Made by a program: the position numbers and the translations under genes. The notes beneath the pieces are model-generated. The model did no database searches and was not told the DNA's origin. It worked only from the letters and a program-made list of their open reading frames with translations. Positions 7,373 to 15,442 of a DNA stretch of 29,748 bases are shown here, piece by piece. The DNA comes from a virus, in IMG/VR virus record IMGVR_UViG_3300033182_000852, positions 1 through 29,748 of that record. One strand, given 5' to 3'. Position 1 is the first letter of the stretch; each line of letters opens with the position of its first letter.

Positions 7373-8509
7373 ATGAAACAAAACACACTAGATCCCAGAT
7401 GGGACAATCAAATAGTAAACTACGATTTACAAAAATATAACTGGCGAGAATATTTTTTAGAAGCAGTAAGAGACAAGTATCCTCAAGTAACAGAACTAGA
7501 AACTGTGCATGAAATTTTTAAGCCTAACGAAATAAACGATTTCGTTTGGAACGTACAGCGTATATGTAAATCTGAAGAGTTTGCTAGAATGCTTGATAAC
7601 TTTGTAGGCGAAAACTTTGCACATCTGCTAGACAACGAAGAATTTATGATTCAAGATGTTGTGGGTATGCGAGTCGTCATTCCTAATCAAAGCAAACACG
7701 GCAGAACACTTAACTTCCATCAAGGTATTTGGTACGGACATGGCCCTGGTATGTACAGTATCTGGACTCCTCTAACTAAAGCATGGGATAGTAATACTAT
7801 GCAAATCTTACCCTGGGATGCGAGCAGAAAAATAACACAACAGACTTATGACAACAAATGGAGTTATAAGAAAATACAGGAAGAGTGTTTAAAGCATGCT
7901 ATCCCATGCAACACTGAACCAGGACAGAGTTGGTTATTCCAGCAAGGTCATATTCACGGCAATATAAACAACGATACAGACATAACTCGTTGGAGTTTTG
8001 ATACTAGAGTGCTGTTAAGAGGGGGAAATTACGGGAAGAGAAGACCGGGTGGCTATTTTAGATTGTACAAAACTTATAGAAAACCTATTACAGATATAGA
8101 TACTAGTTTGAACTGGATTAACTATATTGATATGGAAACAAGATTTAATAAAACAACACCGTTCTTTTGGACTTCTATGGTAATGGATCAGTTCTGCAAA
8201 GACAACGGCATTACACCAGTTGATTATCCATTAGAACTTAGTTTCTGTACATGGGAGCCTATGCTAGAAGATTTTTTAAAAGACGAACATATTGGCGGCA
8301 TAATTATACCTAGTATTTTAGGTATGACTGCAGATAAAGAACGTAGAGACTATTTGCTCAACTTGGCACTGGAAAAGAAGAAGCCAATTATTTTTGTTGA
8401 CGAAAGAATTAAACTTGATAGTGCAGAAGAATTATATTATATTAACAGTCTACTAGAGTTCATCACGGATGAACCAGAACCAGACTTACTTTTAGGACAC
8501 ACACGATGA
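7373..8509 (+). CDS. PhyH-like oxygenase fold fused to LIC12192-like domain, paralogue 1 (HxG variant)
   Basis: This 378-residue protein has two parts. Residues about 100-230 resemble the 2OG-Fe(II) oxygenases of sporadic carbohydrate clusters: IPNQ, FHQGIW, WTPLTKAW, NTMQILPW, then PGQSWLFQQGHIHGN, DITRWS and PGGYFRL. Residues about 265-365 resemble the small LIC12192-type partner protein of the same clusters (GGIIIPSILGM, ERRDYLLNLALEKKKPIIFVDE). These families are recalled from memory and not searched. The expected iron ligands are H116 and H195, with R206 as the likely 2OG anchor, but the usual Asp of H-x-D is G118. That pattern is known from Fe/2OG halogenases, and it could also mean loss of activity. 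The start is confirmed by alignment with the tandem paralogue, which shares LDPRWDNQ near its N-terminus. Confidence 0.8.
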   Translation: MKQNTLDPRWDNQIVNYDLQKYNWREYFLEAVRDKYPQVTELETVHEIFKPNEINDFVWNVQRICKSEEFARMLDNFVGENFAHLLDNEEFMIQDVVGMRVVIPNQSKHGRTLNFHQGIWYGHGPGMYSIWTPLTKAWDSNTMQILPWDASRKITQQTYDNKWSYKKIQEECLKHAIPCNTEPGQSWLFQQGHIHGNINNDTDITRWSFDTRVLLRGGNYGKRRPGGYFRLYKTYRKPITDIDTSLNWINYIDMETRFNKTTPFFWTSMVMDQFCKDNGITPVDYPLELSFCTWEPMLEDFLKDEHIGGIIIPSILGMTADKERRDYLLNLALEKKKPIIFVDERIKLDSAEELYYINSLLEFITDEPEPDLLLGHTR

Positions 8510-9642
8510 GCTTACACGACTTAGACCCAAGATGGGATAATCAAACATACAGTTATGATTTAGAAAAGCACAACTGGCCAGAGTACTGGTTAAATGTTGC
8601 TAAAGAAAAATTTCCACAAATAGAATCACTTGAAACGGTACACAAGATATTAACACCGGATGAAATTTTAGAATTGGGCAGGCACTGCCAAACAAAATTT
8701 GATACAGTAGAACTACAAGATAAGATTGACGCATACTATAGTGATGCAGTACCAGGGCTAATTGATGTCGACGATTGGATGATACAGCGATTCTTTACAG
8801 TAAGAATTGTTATCCCTAATCAAGCAAAAGTAGGCAGACTGTTAGCATTCCATCAAGGCATTTGGGTTGGTAACGGTTTAGGATTAAGAACAGTGTGGAC
8901 ACCATTCACTAAATGCTACGGTAACAACAGCATGCAAATCATGGACTGGGAAGAGAGCGATAGAATAACAAAAGATGCGTATACTAATCGTTGGAGTTAT
9001 GATAGATTACAGGAAGAGTGTGCAACACACTGCTGGCCGGTTACACTAGAGCCAGGACAGGCACATTTATTCCAACAACATCACATACACGGCAACTTTA
9101 ACAACGACACTGACATTACCCGTTGGAGTATGGATGGTAGAATACTGCCAGTAGGCGGGCACTACCATAGGAAATTACCTGGTGGGTATTTTAGATTTAT
9201 CGGCGAAAGACCAGATACAAGAACTATAGATACTAGCAAGAAGTGGATCAGTTATGCAGGATGGAATAGTGAGTTTAGTAATCCTATTCCTTTACCAATG
9301 CAAAGAGGAATTATTAACGACTACTGTAAAAAGAATGATATTAAGATTAACGACTATCAGTTTGAAAATGAATTTTTAGATTGGTTACCTGGATTAGAAA
9401 AATACATTACAGGTTACGGTGTAGAAGGTATTGTGTTATGTAGTATCTACTGCTTACCCGATGACCCATTTAGAAGACAATCATTATTACAACTCGCCGT
9501 AGAACATAACGTAGAACTTCACTTTGCAAACGAAGTATGTAGTGTAAGAGACTTAGACGACGTTAAACATATTCAAAGAATTTTTAAATTTGTTAATGAA
9601 AACACATCACCAAATGAGACCTTAGGATATGACAAAGTATAG
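8506..9642 (+). CDS. PhyH-like oxygenase fold fused to LIC12192-like domain, paralogue 2 (HxG variant)
   Basis: This is a tandem paralogue of the preceding gene, also 378 residues, co-linear throughout and overlapping it by ATGA. It keeps LDPRWDNQ, IPNQAK, FHQGIW (H116, G118), WTPFTK, NNSMQIMDW, EPGQAHLFQQHHIHGN (H195), DITRWS (R206) and PGGYFRF at matching positions. The C-terminal domain has EGIVLCSIYCLPDD and ELHFANE. The shared Gly in place of the metal-binding Asp shows that the substitution was either present before duplication or selected in both copies. The sequences have diverged considerably, so the copies probably act on different substrates or together. Substrate and reaction are unknown; the neighbouring glycosyltransferase and sulfotransferase genes suggest a glycan or lipid. 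Confidence 0.8.
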   Translation: MSLHDLDPRWDNQTYSYDLEKHNWPEYWLNVAKEKFPQIESLETVHKILTPDEILELGRHCQTKFDTVELQDKIDAYYSDAVPGLIDVDDWMIQRFFTVRIVIPNQAKVGRLLAFHQGIWVGNGLGLRTVWTPFTKCYGNNSMQIMDWEESDRITKDAYTNRWSYDRLQEECATHCWPVTLEPGQAHLFQQHHIHGNFNNDTDITRWSMDGRILPVGGHYHRKLPGGYFRFIGERPDTRTIDTSKKWISYAGWNSEFSNPIPLPMQRGIINDYCKKNDIKINDYQFENEFLDWLPGLEKYITGYGVEGIVLCSIYCLPDDPFRRQSLLQLAVEHNVELHFANEVCSVRDLDDVKHIQRIFKFVNENTSPNETLGYDKV

Positions 9643-10717
9643 ATATCATGTTGTTTACGAGCCTGGATTTGTAAACTACACCGGCAGTAATGTCAGTGAA
9701 GAGTTTTATTGGCACCTCGAACCAGAAAAGATTATGGAAGTGGATCAGCGTCAGACAGTTACGTGGGAACTGAACGACTTACCACTTACCAAAAAATTCA
9801 TAGATGCGTACAGATATAAAGTGCATGCAATTTGTTATGATTTGATGGTAAGACGTAGGAAAAAATCATGGAGAATGATTGCTGACATTTATAAAGGTTT
9901 AACTACAGAAGATGTTTTGGCCAGCAGAAACGAAATGAACTGTATTATAGAATGGCTGAATACTGATTACAGAGATAATATTTGGTTTGATATTCCTAGC
10001 GAATTAAAATTAAATGAAGTTGATATTTTTGATAAACGTGATAAAAGTTTAAACGAGTTGCACGACCATTTTGAAACTAGAATGGTAGAACTAGAATCAA
10101 AAGTTAGTAGAGGCGAAGTCGATGCAGAAACTCATAATATTCTATGGAATAAATTACAATCTATAAATCTATTAGTACATTACAATGAGAGGTTAGGTGT
10201 AGAAAACAGTATTGAAAAATTAGACAGTGCTGAGCCAACATACTTCACCAGTTTGAAATGTGATTCGCCTAAAAGAACAGAAATAAAGTTGTTGCCAGAA
10301 GATTACAAACATTTTACTATGGTACGTTCTAGCAATGCTCTTACATTAGACTTTGGCACTGTTGGAAAAGATTTATTTACATGCAGTGTAACAGAAGACG
10401 AAGAACTAATTTACAAAGATATGATAAGCCAGCAATGGGAGCTCAATCCATGGGTGCAATACGACTTTACTGCTTGCAGTCACGACGAATGGTATGGTGA
10501 TCAAATGGAAATTTATAACAAATGGATTGTGGATAAAAAAATCGGTGATTATTTAGATCTTTCAGATCCAAAGTTTACTCCAGGCAGGCATCAACTAGGC
10601 GAGTGCATAAGTCACAACTTTACATGCGGTAAAGATTTTATTGATCAAATCATTACGACTACACCTAAAATACACGCATTTTTCATTACCGATGAGAACA
10701 ATCAAAGTATACTCTAA
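9629..10717 (+). CDS. Hypothetical protein, 362 residues
   Basis: I recognise no family. The protein is rich in Asp, Glu, Trp and Tyr, with no signal peptide or membrane segment. A Lys/Arg-rich patch (VRRRKKSWRM) lies near residue 75, and a stretch predicted to be helical, ELHDHFETRMVELESKVSRG, near residues 140-160. The second half has several Trp and Cys residues and ends in HQLGECISHNFTCGKDF. It overlaps the preceding oxygenase-like gene by 14 bases and the following glycosyltransferase by 26, so it is a fixed member of the operon and probably takes part in the same glycan-related pathway. That role is inference from position only. Confidence 0.8.
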   Translation: MTKYRYHVVYEPGFVNYTGSNVSEEFYWHLEPEKIMEVDQRQTVTWELNDLPLTKKFIDAYRYKVHAICYDLMVRRRKKSWRMIADIYKGLTTEDVLASRNEMNCIIEWLNTDYRDNIWFDIPSELKLNEVDIFDKRDKSLNELHDHFETRMVELESKVSRGEVDAETHNILWNKLQSINLLVHYNERLGVENSIEKLDSAEPTYFTSLKCDSPKRTEIKLLPEDYKHFTMVRSSNALTLDFGTVGKDLFTCSVTEDEELIYKDMISQQWELNPWVQYDFTACSHDEWYGDQMEIYNKWIVDKKIGDYLDLSDPKFTPGRHQLGECISHNFTCGKDFIDQIITTTPKIHAFFITDENNQSIL

Positions 10718-12038
10718 TGAGTATTTTAACAGCGGCGTAACACTTTTAAGTTTAGGAATCCCTGATCCTAGATGGAAAACTCACAGTGATGATGAGAGCG
10801 AATTCAATAACATAAAAAACAACGATAAACATGCATACATGCCCTATCTCGAAGCAGACATGTTTAGATATATATTAAACAGTGTAGGGTTAGACTGCGA
10901 TTACACCTATAAAAAATCTGACCCACACTCGCTGAGAATAATAGATATTGGCAGTTACCACAACTGGACACAAGTAGCAGTTAAAGCAAACGCTTTTTTC
11001 AGAGGCATGCCTTTTATTCTTTACAGCAGTCAAGAACCCTGTATAGATGTGCAAGAAATATGCAAGCAGTTGCCTAATTGTTTTGTTATGGACATGGCAT
11101 ATGGTGCCTCGTTACACGAAAGACACATACCGTTTCCTTCGTTCTTTACAAGACTTGTAAATAATTTTCTCAATGTCAACATCAATTATCACACAATAAA
11201 TCTCAAACACACAGAATACAAGAGTTTTATTTTTAACAATTTAAAATTTAGATCCGATAGTGTGAAAACTATAACTCAATTCTTCTTAACACATTGTAAA
11301 GGTATTTTGGATAAAGGCATAGTTACATACAGCAGAGATAAAGGACACCTTTCTTCAAGGGCCATGACAGATCAAAAATGGAATTTATTTAAAAGTACAT
11401 ATGAAAATGTTTTCCAAGATAAAAACAGGATTAAGATTTTAAAAGATTACAGTGGTAACGTAGATATAGATATAGATTCATTAATGTCCAACGATTGTTT
11501 TGAGAATTTTTTATATAGAGTAAATGATGTAACATTAAATAATTGGGCTCTTAATTATCTAGGAGATACTCCTTTTAGTAATAGAAGAAGATATCATCCT
11601 ATATGGGTTTATAACAAATCATATTTCAGTATGATAACAGAATCTACATCAGCAAATGGAACATTATGTATTAGTGAAAAAAGCATATATCCAATTATGA
11701 TGGGACATCCTTTTATTATAGACAATAAACAACAAGGATTATATTATAGAAGTTTAACAGAACTAGGGTTTGAATTATTTGATGAGATATTAGATTATCC
11801 TACCTATCCATTAAATGATAATGATCAGCCATTGAGCTCGTTAATAAACTGTGTCGACAATATAGAAAATTTTAGTATTAACAAGTATATTAGAAACATA
11901 GAAAGTATTACGAAAAAATCTGCACACAATAGATCAAATATGTTAAATACACACAGCATACTATGGAAAAGATTAAGGAAAATCATGCATGAGAATTTAG
12001 AAAAATATTTTGATGCATGTACCAATTATGGAAATTAA
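10692..12038 (+). CDS. Glycosyltransferase-like protein (phage/LPS type)
   Basis: From ATG 10692 the product has 448 residues. The C-terminal third carries a pattern shared by a family of viral and LPS glycosyltransferases: SMITEST, then ISEKSIYPIMMGHPFII and LTELGFELFDEILDYP (compare the usual TE-x-x-x-x-x-x-FxTEK-x-x-K-x-x-x-x-HPFI...LGF-x-x-F). The same C-terminal pattern reappears in the broken gene at 26.6-27.6 kb. An open frame extends upstream to 10641, but this lies inside the preceding gene and adds no recognisable sequence. The donor sugar and acceptor are unknown. The gene is AT-rich and overlaps both neighbours, fitting a single operon. Confidence 0.75.
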   Translation: MRTIKVYSNEYFNSGVTLLSLGIPDPRWKTHSDDESEFNNIKNNDKHAYMPYLEADMFRYILNSVGLDCDYTYKKSDPHSLRIIDIGSYHNWTQVAVKANAFFRGMPFILYSSQEPCIDVQEICKQLPNCFVMDMAYGASLHERHIPFPSFFTRLVNNFLNVNINYHTINLKHTEYKSFIFNNLKFRSDSVKTITQFFLTHCKGILDKGIVTYSRDKGHLSSRAMTDQKWNLFKSTYENVFQDKNRIKILKDYSGNVDIDIDSLMSNDCFENFLYRVNDVTLNNWALNYLGDTPFSNRRRYHPIWVYNKSYFSMITESTSANGTLCISEKSIYPIMMGHPFIIDNKQQGLYYRSLTELGFELFDEILDYPTYPLNDNDQPLSSLINCVDNIENFSINKYIRNIESITKKSAHNRSNMLNTHSILWKRLRKIMHENLEKYFDACTNYGN

Positions 12039-12666
12039 ACAAACGGAACTTTTTACACATTTACGAGATAAACAAAACGACACAATAGTAGTAACAGCAT
12101 TAGCATCAGAATTGCCTGAATACGCACCTGAAAGATTATTGTTTACCGGTGTAGGTAAAATTAATGCAACTATGGTATTGACTAGATATTTGATAGAACA
12201 TCCAGAAATAAGAAGGGTGATTAATTACGGAACAGCAGGTGCCGCCTACGGAGTTTCTAAAGGAGACTTGATAAAATGCACAACATTTGTACAAGGAGAC
12301 ATGGATTGTAGTTTAATCACAGATGGTCCTGGTGTCACTTTTGGCGATGACAAGTCTGTGGCAGGCGTAATTAATTTTGGTACTGACGGTTTAATTTGTA
12401 GAACACAAGACCAGTTTGTGACTGATTTAAATGCACTAGATTTATTTCAAAATTTACTAGAAGGCAGAAAGTTTAATGTAGTTGATATGGAAGCATACGC
12501 ATTAGCAAAAGTGTGTGCAACAATGAGCAAAGATTTTATTTGTTACAAATATATTAGCGACGATGCAGACAGTAATGCCGATGATGAATGGGAAGAAAAT
12601 GTACACAAAGGTGAACCTATGTTTTATCAACTACTAGAAGAAGTACATGGATTTGAATACACATGA
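12028..12666 (+). CDS. MTA/SAH nucleosidase-like phosphorylase-fold enzyme
   Basis: The 212-residue protein belongs to the nucleoside phosphorylase/MTAN fold. By alignment with E. coli MTAN the catalytic residues are kept: E28 (Glu12, in VVTALASE), E155 (Glu174, in VDMEAYALA) and D178 (Asp197, in YISDDAD). Other motifs are GVGKINA (41-47) and NYGTAGA (66-72). MTAN enzymes hydrolyse methylthioadenosine, S-adenosylhomocysteine and 5'-deoxyadenosine, the last being the by-product of radical SAM enzymes, two of which are encoded in this window. It is slightly shorter than E. coli MTAN (232). In-frame alternative starts exist at 12013 (ATG) and 12010 (TTG). It overlaps the glycosyltransferase upstream and the sulfotransferase downstream (ATGA). 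Confidence 0.85.
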   Translation: MEIKQTELFTHLRDKQNDTIVVTALASELPEYAPERLLFTGVGKINATMVLTRYLIEHPEIRRVINYGTAGAAYGVSKGDLIKCTTFVQGDMDCSLITDGPGVTFGDDKSVAGVINFGTDGLICRTQDQFVTDLNALDLFQNLLEGRKFNVVDMEAYALAKVCATMSKDFICYKYISDDADSNADDEWEENVHKGEPMFYQLLEEVHGFEYT

Positions 12667-13211
12667 TATTGGTCCTATCTACATATCGAACAGGTAGTAC
12701 AAACTTTTGCAAACATTTAGCACAAGAAAACAACTACGAAAATTTAGATGAATGCTTTCATGAAAATTTAAAAGACAGTCATAAGTCAGCACTACGATAT
12801 ATAGAGCAAAATCCAAACACAGTAGTTAAATTATTTCCCTACCATATACAATCTAGTCAAGTAAAAACATTATTACAAGATTGCGTAAATTTATCTGAAA
12901 AAATTTATTTGCTTATAAGAAAAGATTTTGACAATCAAGTAAAAAGTTACTACATAGCAAAACAAAAAGATAACTGGCACAGTAATTTTGAGAAATCAAT
13001 TGATGTAACACTAATCAACGAACATTGGTCTTGGTGTACAAATTTTTTACATAACCAGTATTTAGATTTAGACGCAATTAGATCATCATTACCGAACTAC
13101 GAAATAATTTATACCCATCAATTAGATCAAAGTAAAAAATACAATAGACCAGCAAAATGGGATCGACAACCCGGTTTTACTAATATTGATATCGAAGAAA
13201 TTTTTTATTAG
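12663..13211 (+). CDS. Sulfotransferase-like P-loop protein
   Basis: This 182-residue protein has the two PAPS-binding signatures of sulfotransferases: an N-terminal 5'-phosphosulfate loop, STYRTGSTNF (6-15), and a later strand-helix, YLLIRKDFDNQVKSYY, with the Arg and Ser that usually contact the 3'-phosphate. It is shorter than cellular enzymes, as phage versions often are, and the acceptor cannot be told. It overlaps the nucleosidase gene by ATGA and ends tail-to-tail with the minus-strand virion gene, sharing four bases. A second sulfotransferase-like gene lies at 25163. Confidence 0.78.
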   Translation: MILVLSTYRTGSTNFCKHLAQENNYENLDECFHENLKDSHKSALRYIEQNPNTVVKLFPYHIQSSQVKTLLQDCVNLSEKIYLLIRKDFDNQVKSYYIAKQKDNWHSNFEKSIDVTLINEHWSWCTNFLHNQYLDLDAIRSSLPNYEIIYTHQLDQSKKYNRPAKWDRQPGFTNIDIEEIFY

Positions 13212-13726
13212 TAGTAACTTACAACAACTGTTGCTGTTCCTTGAGTAGCATTACTTGAAGGAACAAATGCTGTAATCGCTGTATCAGCAACAAAATTAAA
13301 TGTTGTTATTGTTTGATAAGAACTTTGTATATCCAGTTCGTTATAAATTGAACCCATCAATTGATTATTGTCTGAGTTTGTACCAATTGTTATCGAAGCA
13401 TTACCGTCAAATACCTGAGAAACTGTAAGTGTAGTGATAACTGTTTTTGTTCCTGCAGGTATAGTTCCTAACGCACTGTTGCCACCATTGTATGTTAGTG
13501 AGCTAGTAAAAGTTGCTTCAGCAGTCTGTATCGAATCAAGTTGCGACTTTGTTACAAAATCAGATGCATTAATTGCATTAGCACCAGATAAAGTCGTGGC
13601 TACACCGCCTTCATTGGTTACAGATACTGTGCCGGTATCAGCATTGGCTAAAAATCTAGGCCCTTGTTTACCTAGTTGTAAATCACCGCCAACGCCAATT
13701 AAACCGTAATTTTTAACTTGCGCCAC
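13208..13726 (-). CDS. Virion-associated/fibre-like structural protein
   Basis: The 172-residue product begins with the pattern (AQVKNYGLIGVGGDLQLGKQG) found at the start of structural proteins in marine myoviruses, followed by a low-complexity, Thr/Ser/Ala/Asn-rich beta-type region without cysteines. It reads as a tail-fibre, whisker or head-decoration protein rather than an enzyme; the exact position in the particle is unknown. The start is GTG 13726 with an excellent SD (AAGGGAG) seven bases upstream. A late-type box, GATAAATA, lies further upstream on the same strand. It is the only large gene on the minus strand in the window. Confidence 0.8.
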   Translation of the reverse strand: MAQVKNYGLIGVGGDLQLGKQGPRFLANADTGTVSVTNEGGVATTLSGANAINASDFVTKSQLDSIQTAEATFTSSLTYNGGNSALGTIPAGTKTVITTLTVSQVFDGNASITIGTNSDNNQLMGSIYNELDIQSSYQTITTFNFVADTAITAFVPSSNATQGTATVVVSYY

Positions 13727-13749
13727 CTAGGAACTCCCTTAATTACATA

Positions 13750-13757
13750 TATTTATC
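13750..13757 (-). promoter_or_regulatory. Late-type promoter box for the minus-strand virion gene
   Basis: On the minus strand the sequence reads GATAAATA, one mismatch from TATAAATA, about 23 bases upstream of the GTG start at 13726 and with the SD in between. The geometry fits a T4-type late promoter, and the gene looks structural, as late genes are. Confidence 0.5.
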
Positions 13758-13761
13758 ACTC

Positions 13762-13789
13762 TTGACATTTGTATAAAGTGTGCTATAAT
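13762..13789 (+). promoter_or_regulatory. Strong sigma70 promoter with extended -10
   Basis: TTGACA (13762-13767) and TATAAT (13784-13789) are both perfect and 16 bases apart. A TGC directly before the -10 gives an extended -10 element. It drives the overlapping genes from 13816 to 17525. It is divergent from the late-type promoter of the minus-strand virion gene, so early-type and late-type signals meet in this 90-base gap. Confidence 0.85.
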
Positions 13790-13815
13790 ATGTAAACAGT
13801 CAGGAGTGCAAATTA

Positions 13816-14553
13816 ATGAAATTTTTAATTATAGGTGATGTACATGCAGAGTTTGCACCGTTTCAAAAAGCGGTACAATTCGCTGTGGATAACGATTTGC
13901 ATTTGGTGTCTGTGGGAGATCTCATTGATAATGGTCCTGACGGCTTCAAAGTATTAACATTATTTAAACAGTTAGTAGATCAAGATAAAGCAACACTAAT
14001 TATCGGAAACCACGAGTGGAAGATACACAGATGGTTGTTAGGCAGAGATGTTAAGATAACTGCACCAAATCAGGTCACTGTAGATCAGATGAACAGCAAT
14101 CAATTCTTTAAAGATGTGTTTAAAGATTTAATGAGCAAAGCAGTTCACTTTACACAGTTAAACGATAGCATGTTTGTTACACACGCCGCAATGAGCAAAA
14201 ATTTTTGGGACACAAAAGAATTGACTGCTCACAACAGAGATAGAATGATGTACTCTTTTGCTGACCACAGCCAAATTGCTCATTACAGAGGCGAAACATA
14301 CCCTATCAGATTGTACGATTGGGTAGATGATGTTCCTTCAGGTATTAAGTTATTTGTGGGACACGACCCTAGGCCTATGATAGGTGTGCCTAATTTTGAT
14401 AACTTCCAAGTTGCTCCTTCTGTAGTTAAGAACGACAACGGAGGTATTACAGTATTCTTAGATACTGGTTCAGGAAAAGGTGGTACCTTATGGGGTACAG
14501 TAGTAAATAGTGTTACGTCTGAAATAGAGCAGTTTAGGAACTTTAGCATATGA
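13816..14553 (+). CDS. Calcineurin-like metallophosphoesterase (ApaH/PrpE type)
   Basis: This 245-residue protein shows the dinuclear-metal motifs of the calcineurin-like phosphoesterases: GDVH (7-10), GDLIDNG (34-40), GNHE (64-67), then FVTHAAM and FVGHDPRP supplying later histidines. The order and length fit bis(5'-nucleosyl)tetraphosphatase or PP2A-like phage phosphatases, but the substrate (Ap4A-type nucleotides, RNA ends or phosphoproteins) cannot be fixed from sequence. AGGAG nine bases upstream supports ATG 13816. It is the first gene of the operon after the promoter at 13762 and overlaps the next gene by ATGA. Confidence 0.9.
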   Translation: MKFLIIGDVHAEFAPFQKAVQFAVDNDLHLVSVGDLIDNGPDGFKVLTLFKQLVDQDKATLIIGNHEWKIHRWLLGRDVKITAPNQVTVDQMNSNQFFKDVFKDLMSKAVHFTQLNDSMFVTHAAMSKNFWDTKELTAHNRDRMMYSFADHSQIAHYRGETYPIRLYDWVDDVPSGIKLFVGHDPRPMIGVPNFDNFQVAPSVVKNDNGGITVFLDTGSGKGGTLWGTVVNSVTSEIEQFRNFSI

Positions 14554-14996
14554 AACTTGACTACAAAGATTGTGGTAAGATAGGTTTTACATGCAGTACA
14601 TTTGATTTACTACATGCAGGCCACATCACTATGCTAGAAGAGGCTAAAAGGCACTGTGATTATCTAATAGTGGGGTTGCAGGTTGACCCCACTATAGATC
14701 GTCCAGACTCTAAGAACCTTCCTGTGCAAAGTATTGTTGAAAGACAAATACAATTAGCCGCAGTTAAATATGTAGATGAGATTGTAATTTATAACACTGA
14801 GCAAGATTTAATAGACATACTGCTAACACTTCCTATAGATGTAAGAGTATTAGGTGAAGAATACAAAAACAAAGAGTTCACAGGAAAAGATATAGCAAAA
14901 AAACGAGGAAGTAAAATAGTTTATAACGGTAGAGATCACAGTTTTAGTTCTACCAGTTTAAGGAAAAGAGTTTTTCAAGCAGAACAAGGAAAATAA
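14550..14996 (+). CDS. Cytidylyltransferase-like nucleotidyltransferase (TagD/RfaE-C type)
   Basis: The 148-residue protein has the HxGH nucleotidyltransferase signature, STFDLLHAGHITML (HAGH 22-25), and the second nucleotide-binding motif SSTSLRKR (133-140, family form SSTxIRxR). Size and motifs match glycerol-3-phosphate cytidylyltransferases and the adenylyltransferase domain of RfaE/HldE, which join a sugar or polyol phosphate to CTP or ATP. It could make an activated sugar or polyol for the glycosyltransferases encoded elsewhere in the window, but this is inference. It overlaps the phosphoesterase by four bases and abuts the membrane gene that follows. Confidence 0.88.
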   Translation: MKLDYKDCGKIGFTCSTFDLLHAGHITMLEEAKRHCDYLIVGLQVDPTIDRPDSKNLPVQSIVERQIQLAAVKYVDEIVIYNTEQDLIDILLTLPIDVRVLGEEYKNKEFTGKDIAKKRGSKIVYNGRDHSFSSTSLRKRVFQAEQGK

Positions 14997-15442
14997 TGAA
15001 CAATAACTTAAAGGCAGGCATACTATTATTCGGTACATTAATTCTAAGTAGACTTTTGCCGTTGCCGGCAAACAGTGAACCATTATTAGGTATTGCTGTA
15101 CTTACGCCCTACATTTCCAAAAGCAATCTAGCATTTCTATTTCCGCTGGCAGTTATGTTTGTTTCAGATGCTATTATAGGTTTTCATAACAGTATGATAA
15201 TGACATATACAGCAATAGCACTAGCACCATTTGTTAGTAAACTACTGCAAGATAAAATTTATACATCATTGTTTGCCAGTTGGTTAATTTGGCATGTATT
15301 TGCAAACATTGGGCAACTGTATCCGCCTTTTAGTTTAGATTCATTACTGTTTGATATTAGATTTTTAATAAGTGGTTTTAGTGTTGTAGCACTATACGAT
15401 TTAACAAGGAGATTATGGCAGTATCGCGCAAGAGACATATAG
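14996..15442 (+). CDS. DUF6580-like multi-pass membrane protein
   Basis: This 148-residue protein has about four hydrophobic segments (near residues 7-25, 45-63, 65-85 and 120-140). SRLLPLPANSEPLLGIAVL and LAFLFPLAVMFVSDAIIGFHNSMIM resemble DUF6580 proteins, which look like small-molecule transporter S-components. Its substrate and role in infection are unknown. The start ATG shares a base with the stop of the preceding gene. The last 28 bases overlap the next membrane protein gene, so the pair is probably made together. Confidence 0.78.
   Translation: MNNNLKAGILLFGTLILSRLLPLPANSEPLLGIAVLTPYISKSNLAFLFPLAVMFVSDAIIGFHNSMIMTYTAIALAPFVSKLLQDKIYTSLFASWLIWHVFANIGQLYPPFSLDSLLFDIRFLISGFSVVALYDLTRRLWQYRARDI

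Noticed and set aside
10641-10691. Upstream extension of the glycosyltransferase
   Set aside because: It overlaps the preceding gene further and shows no homologous sequence; ATG 10692 fits better.
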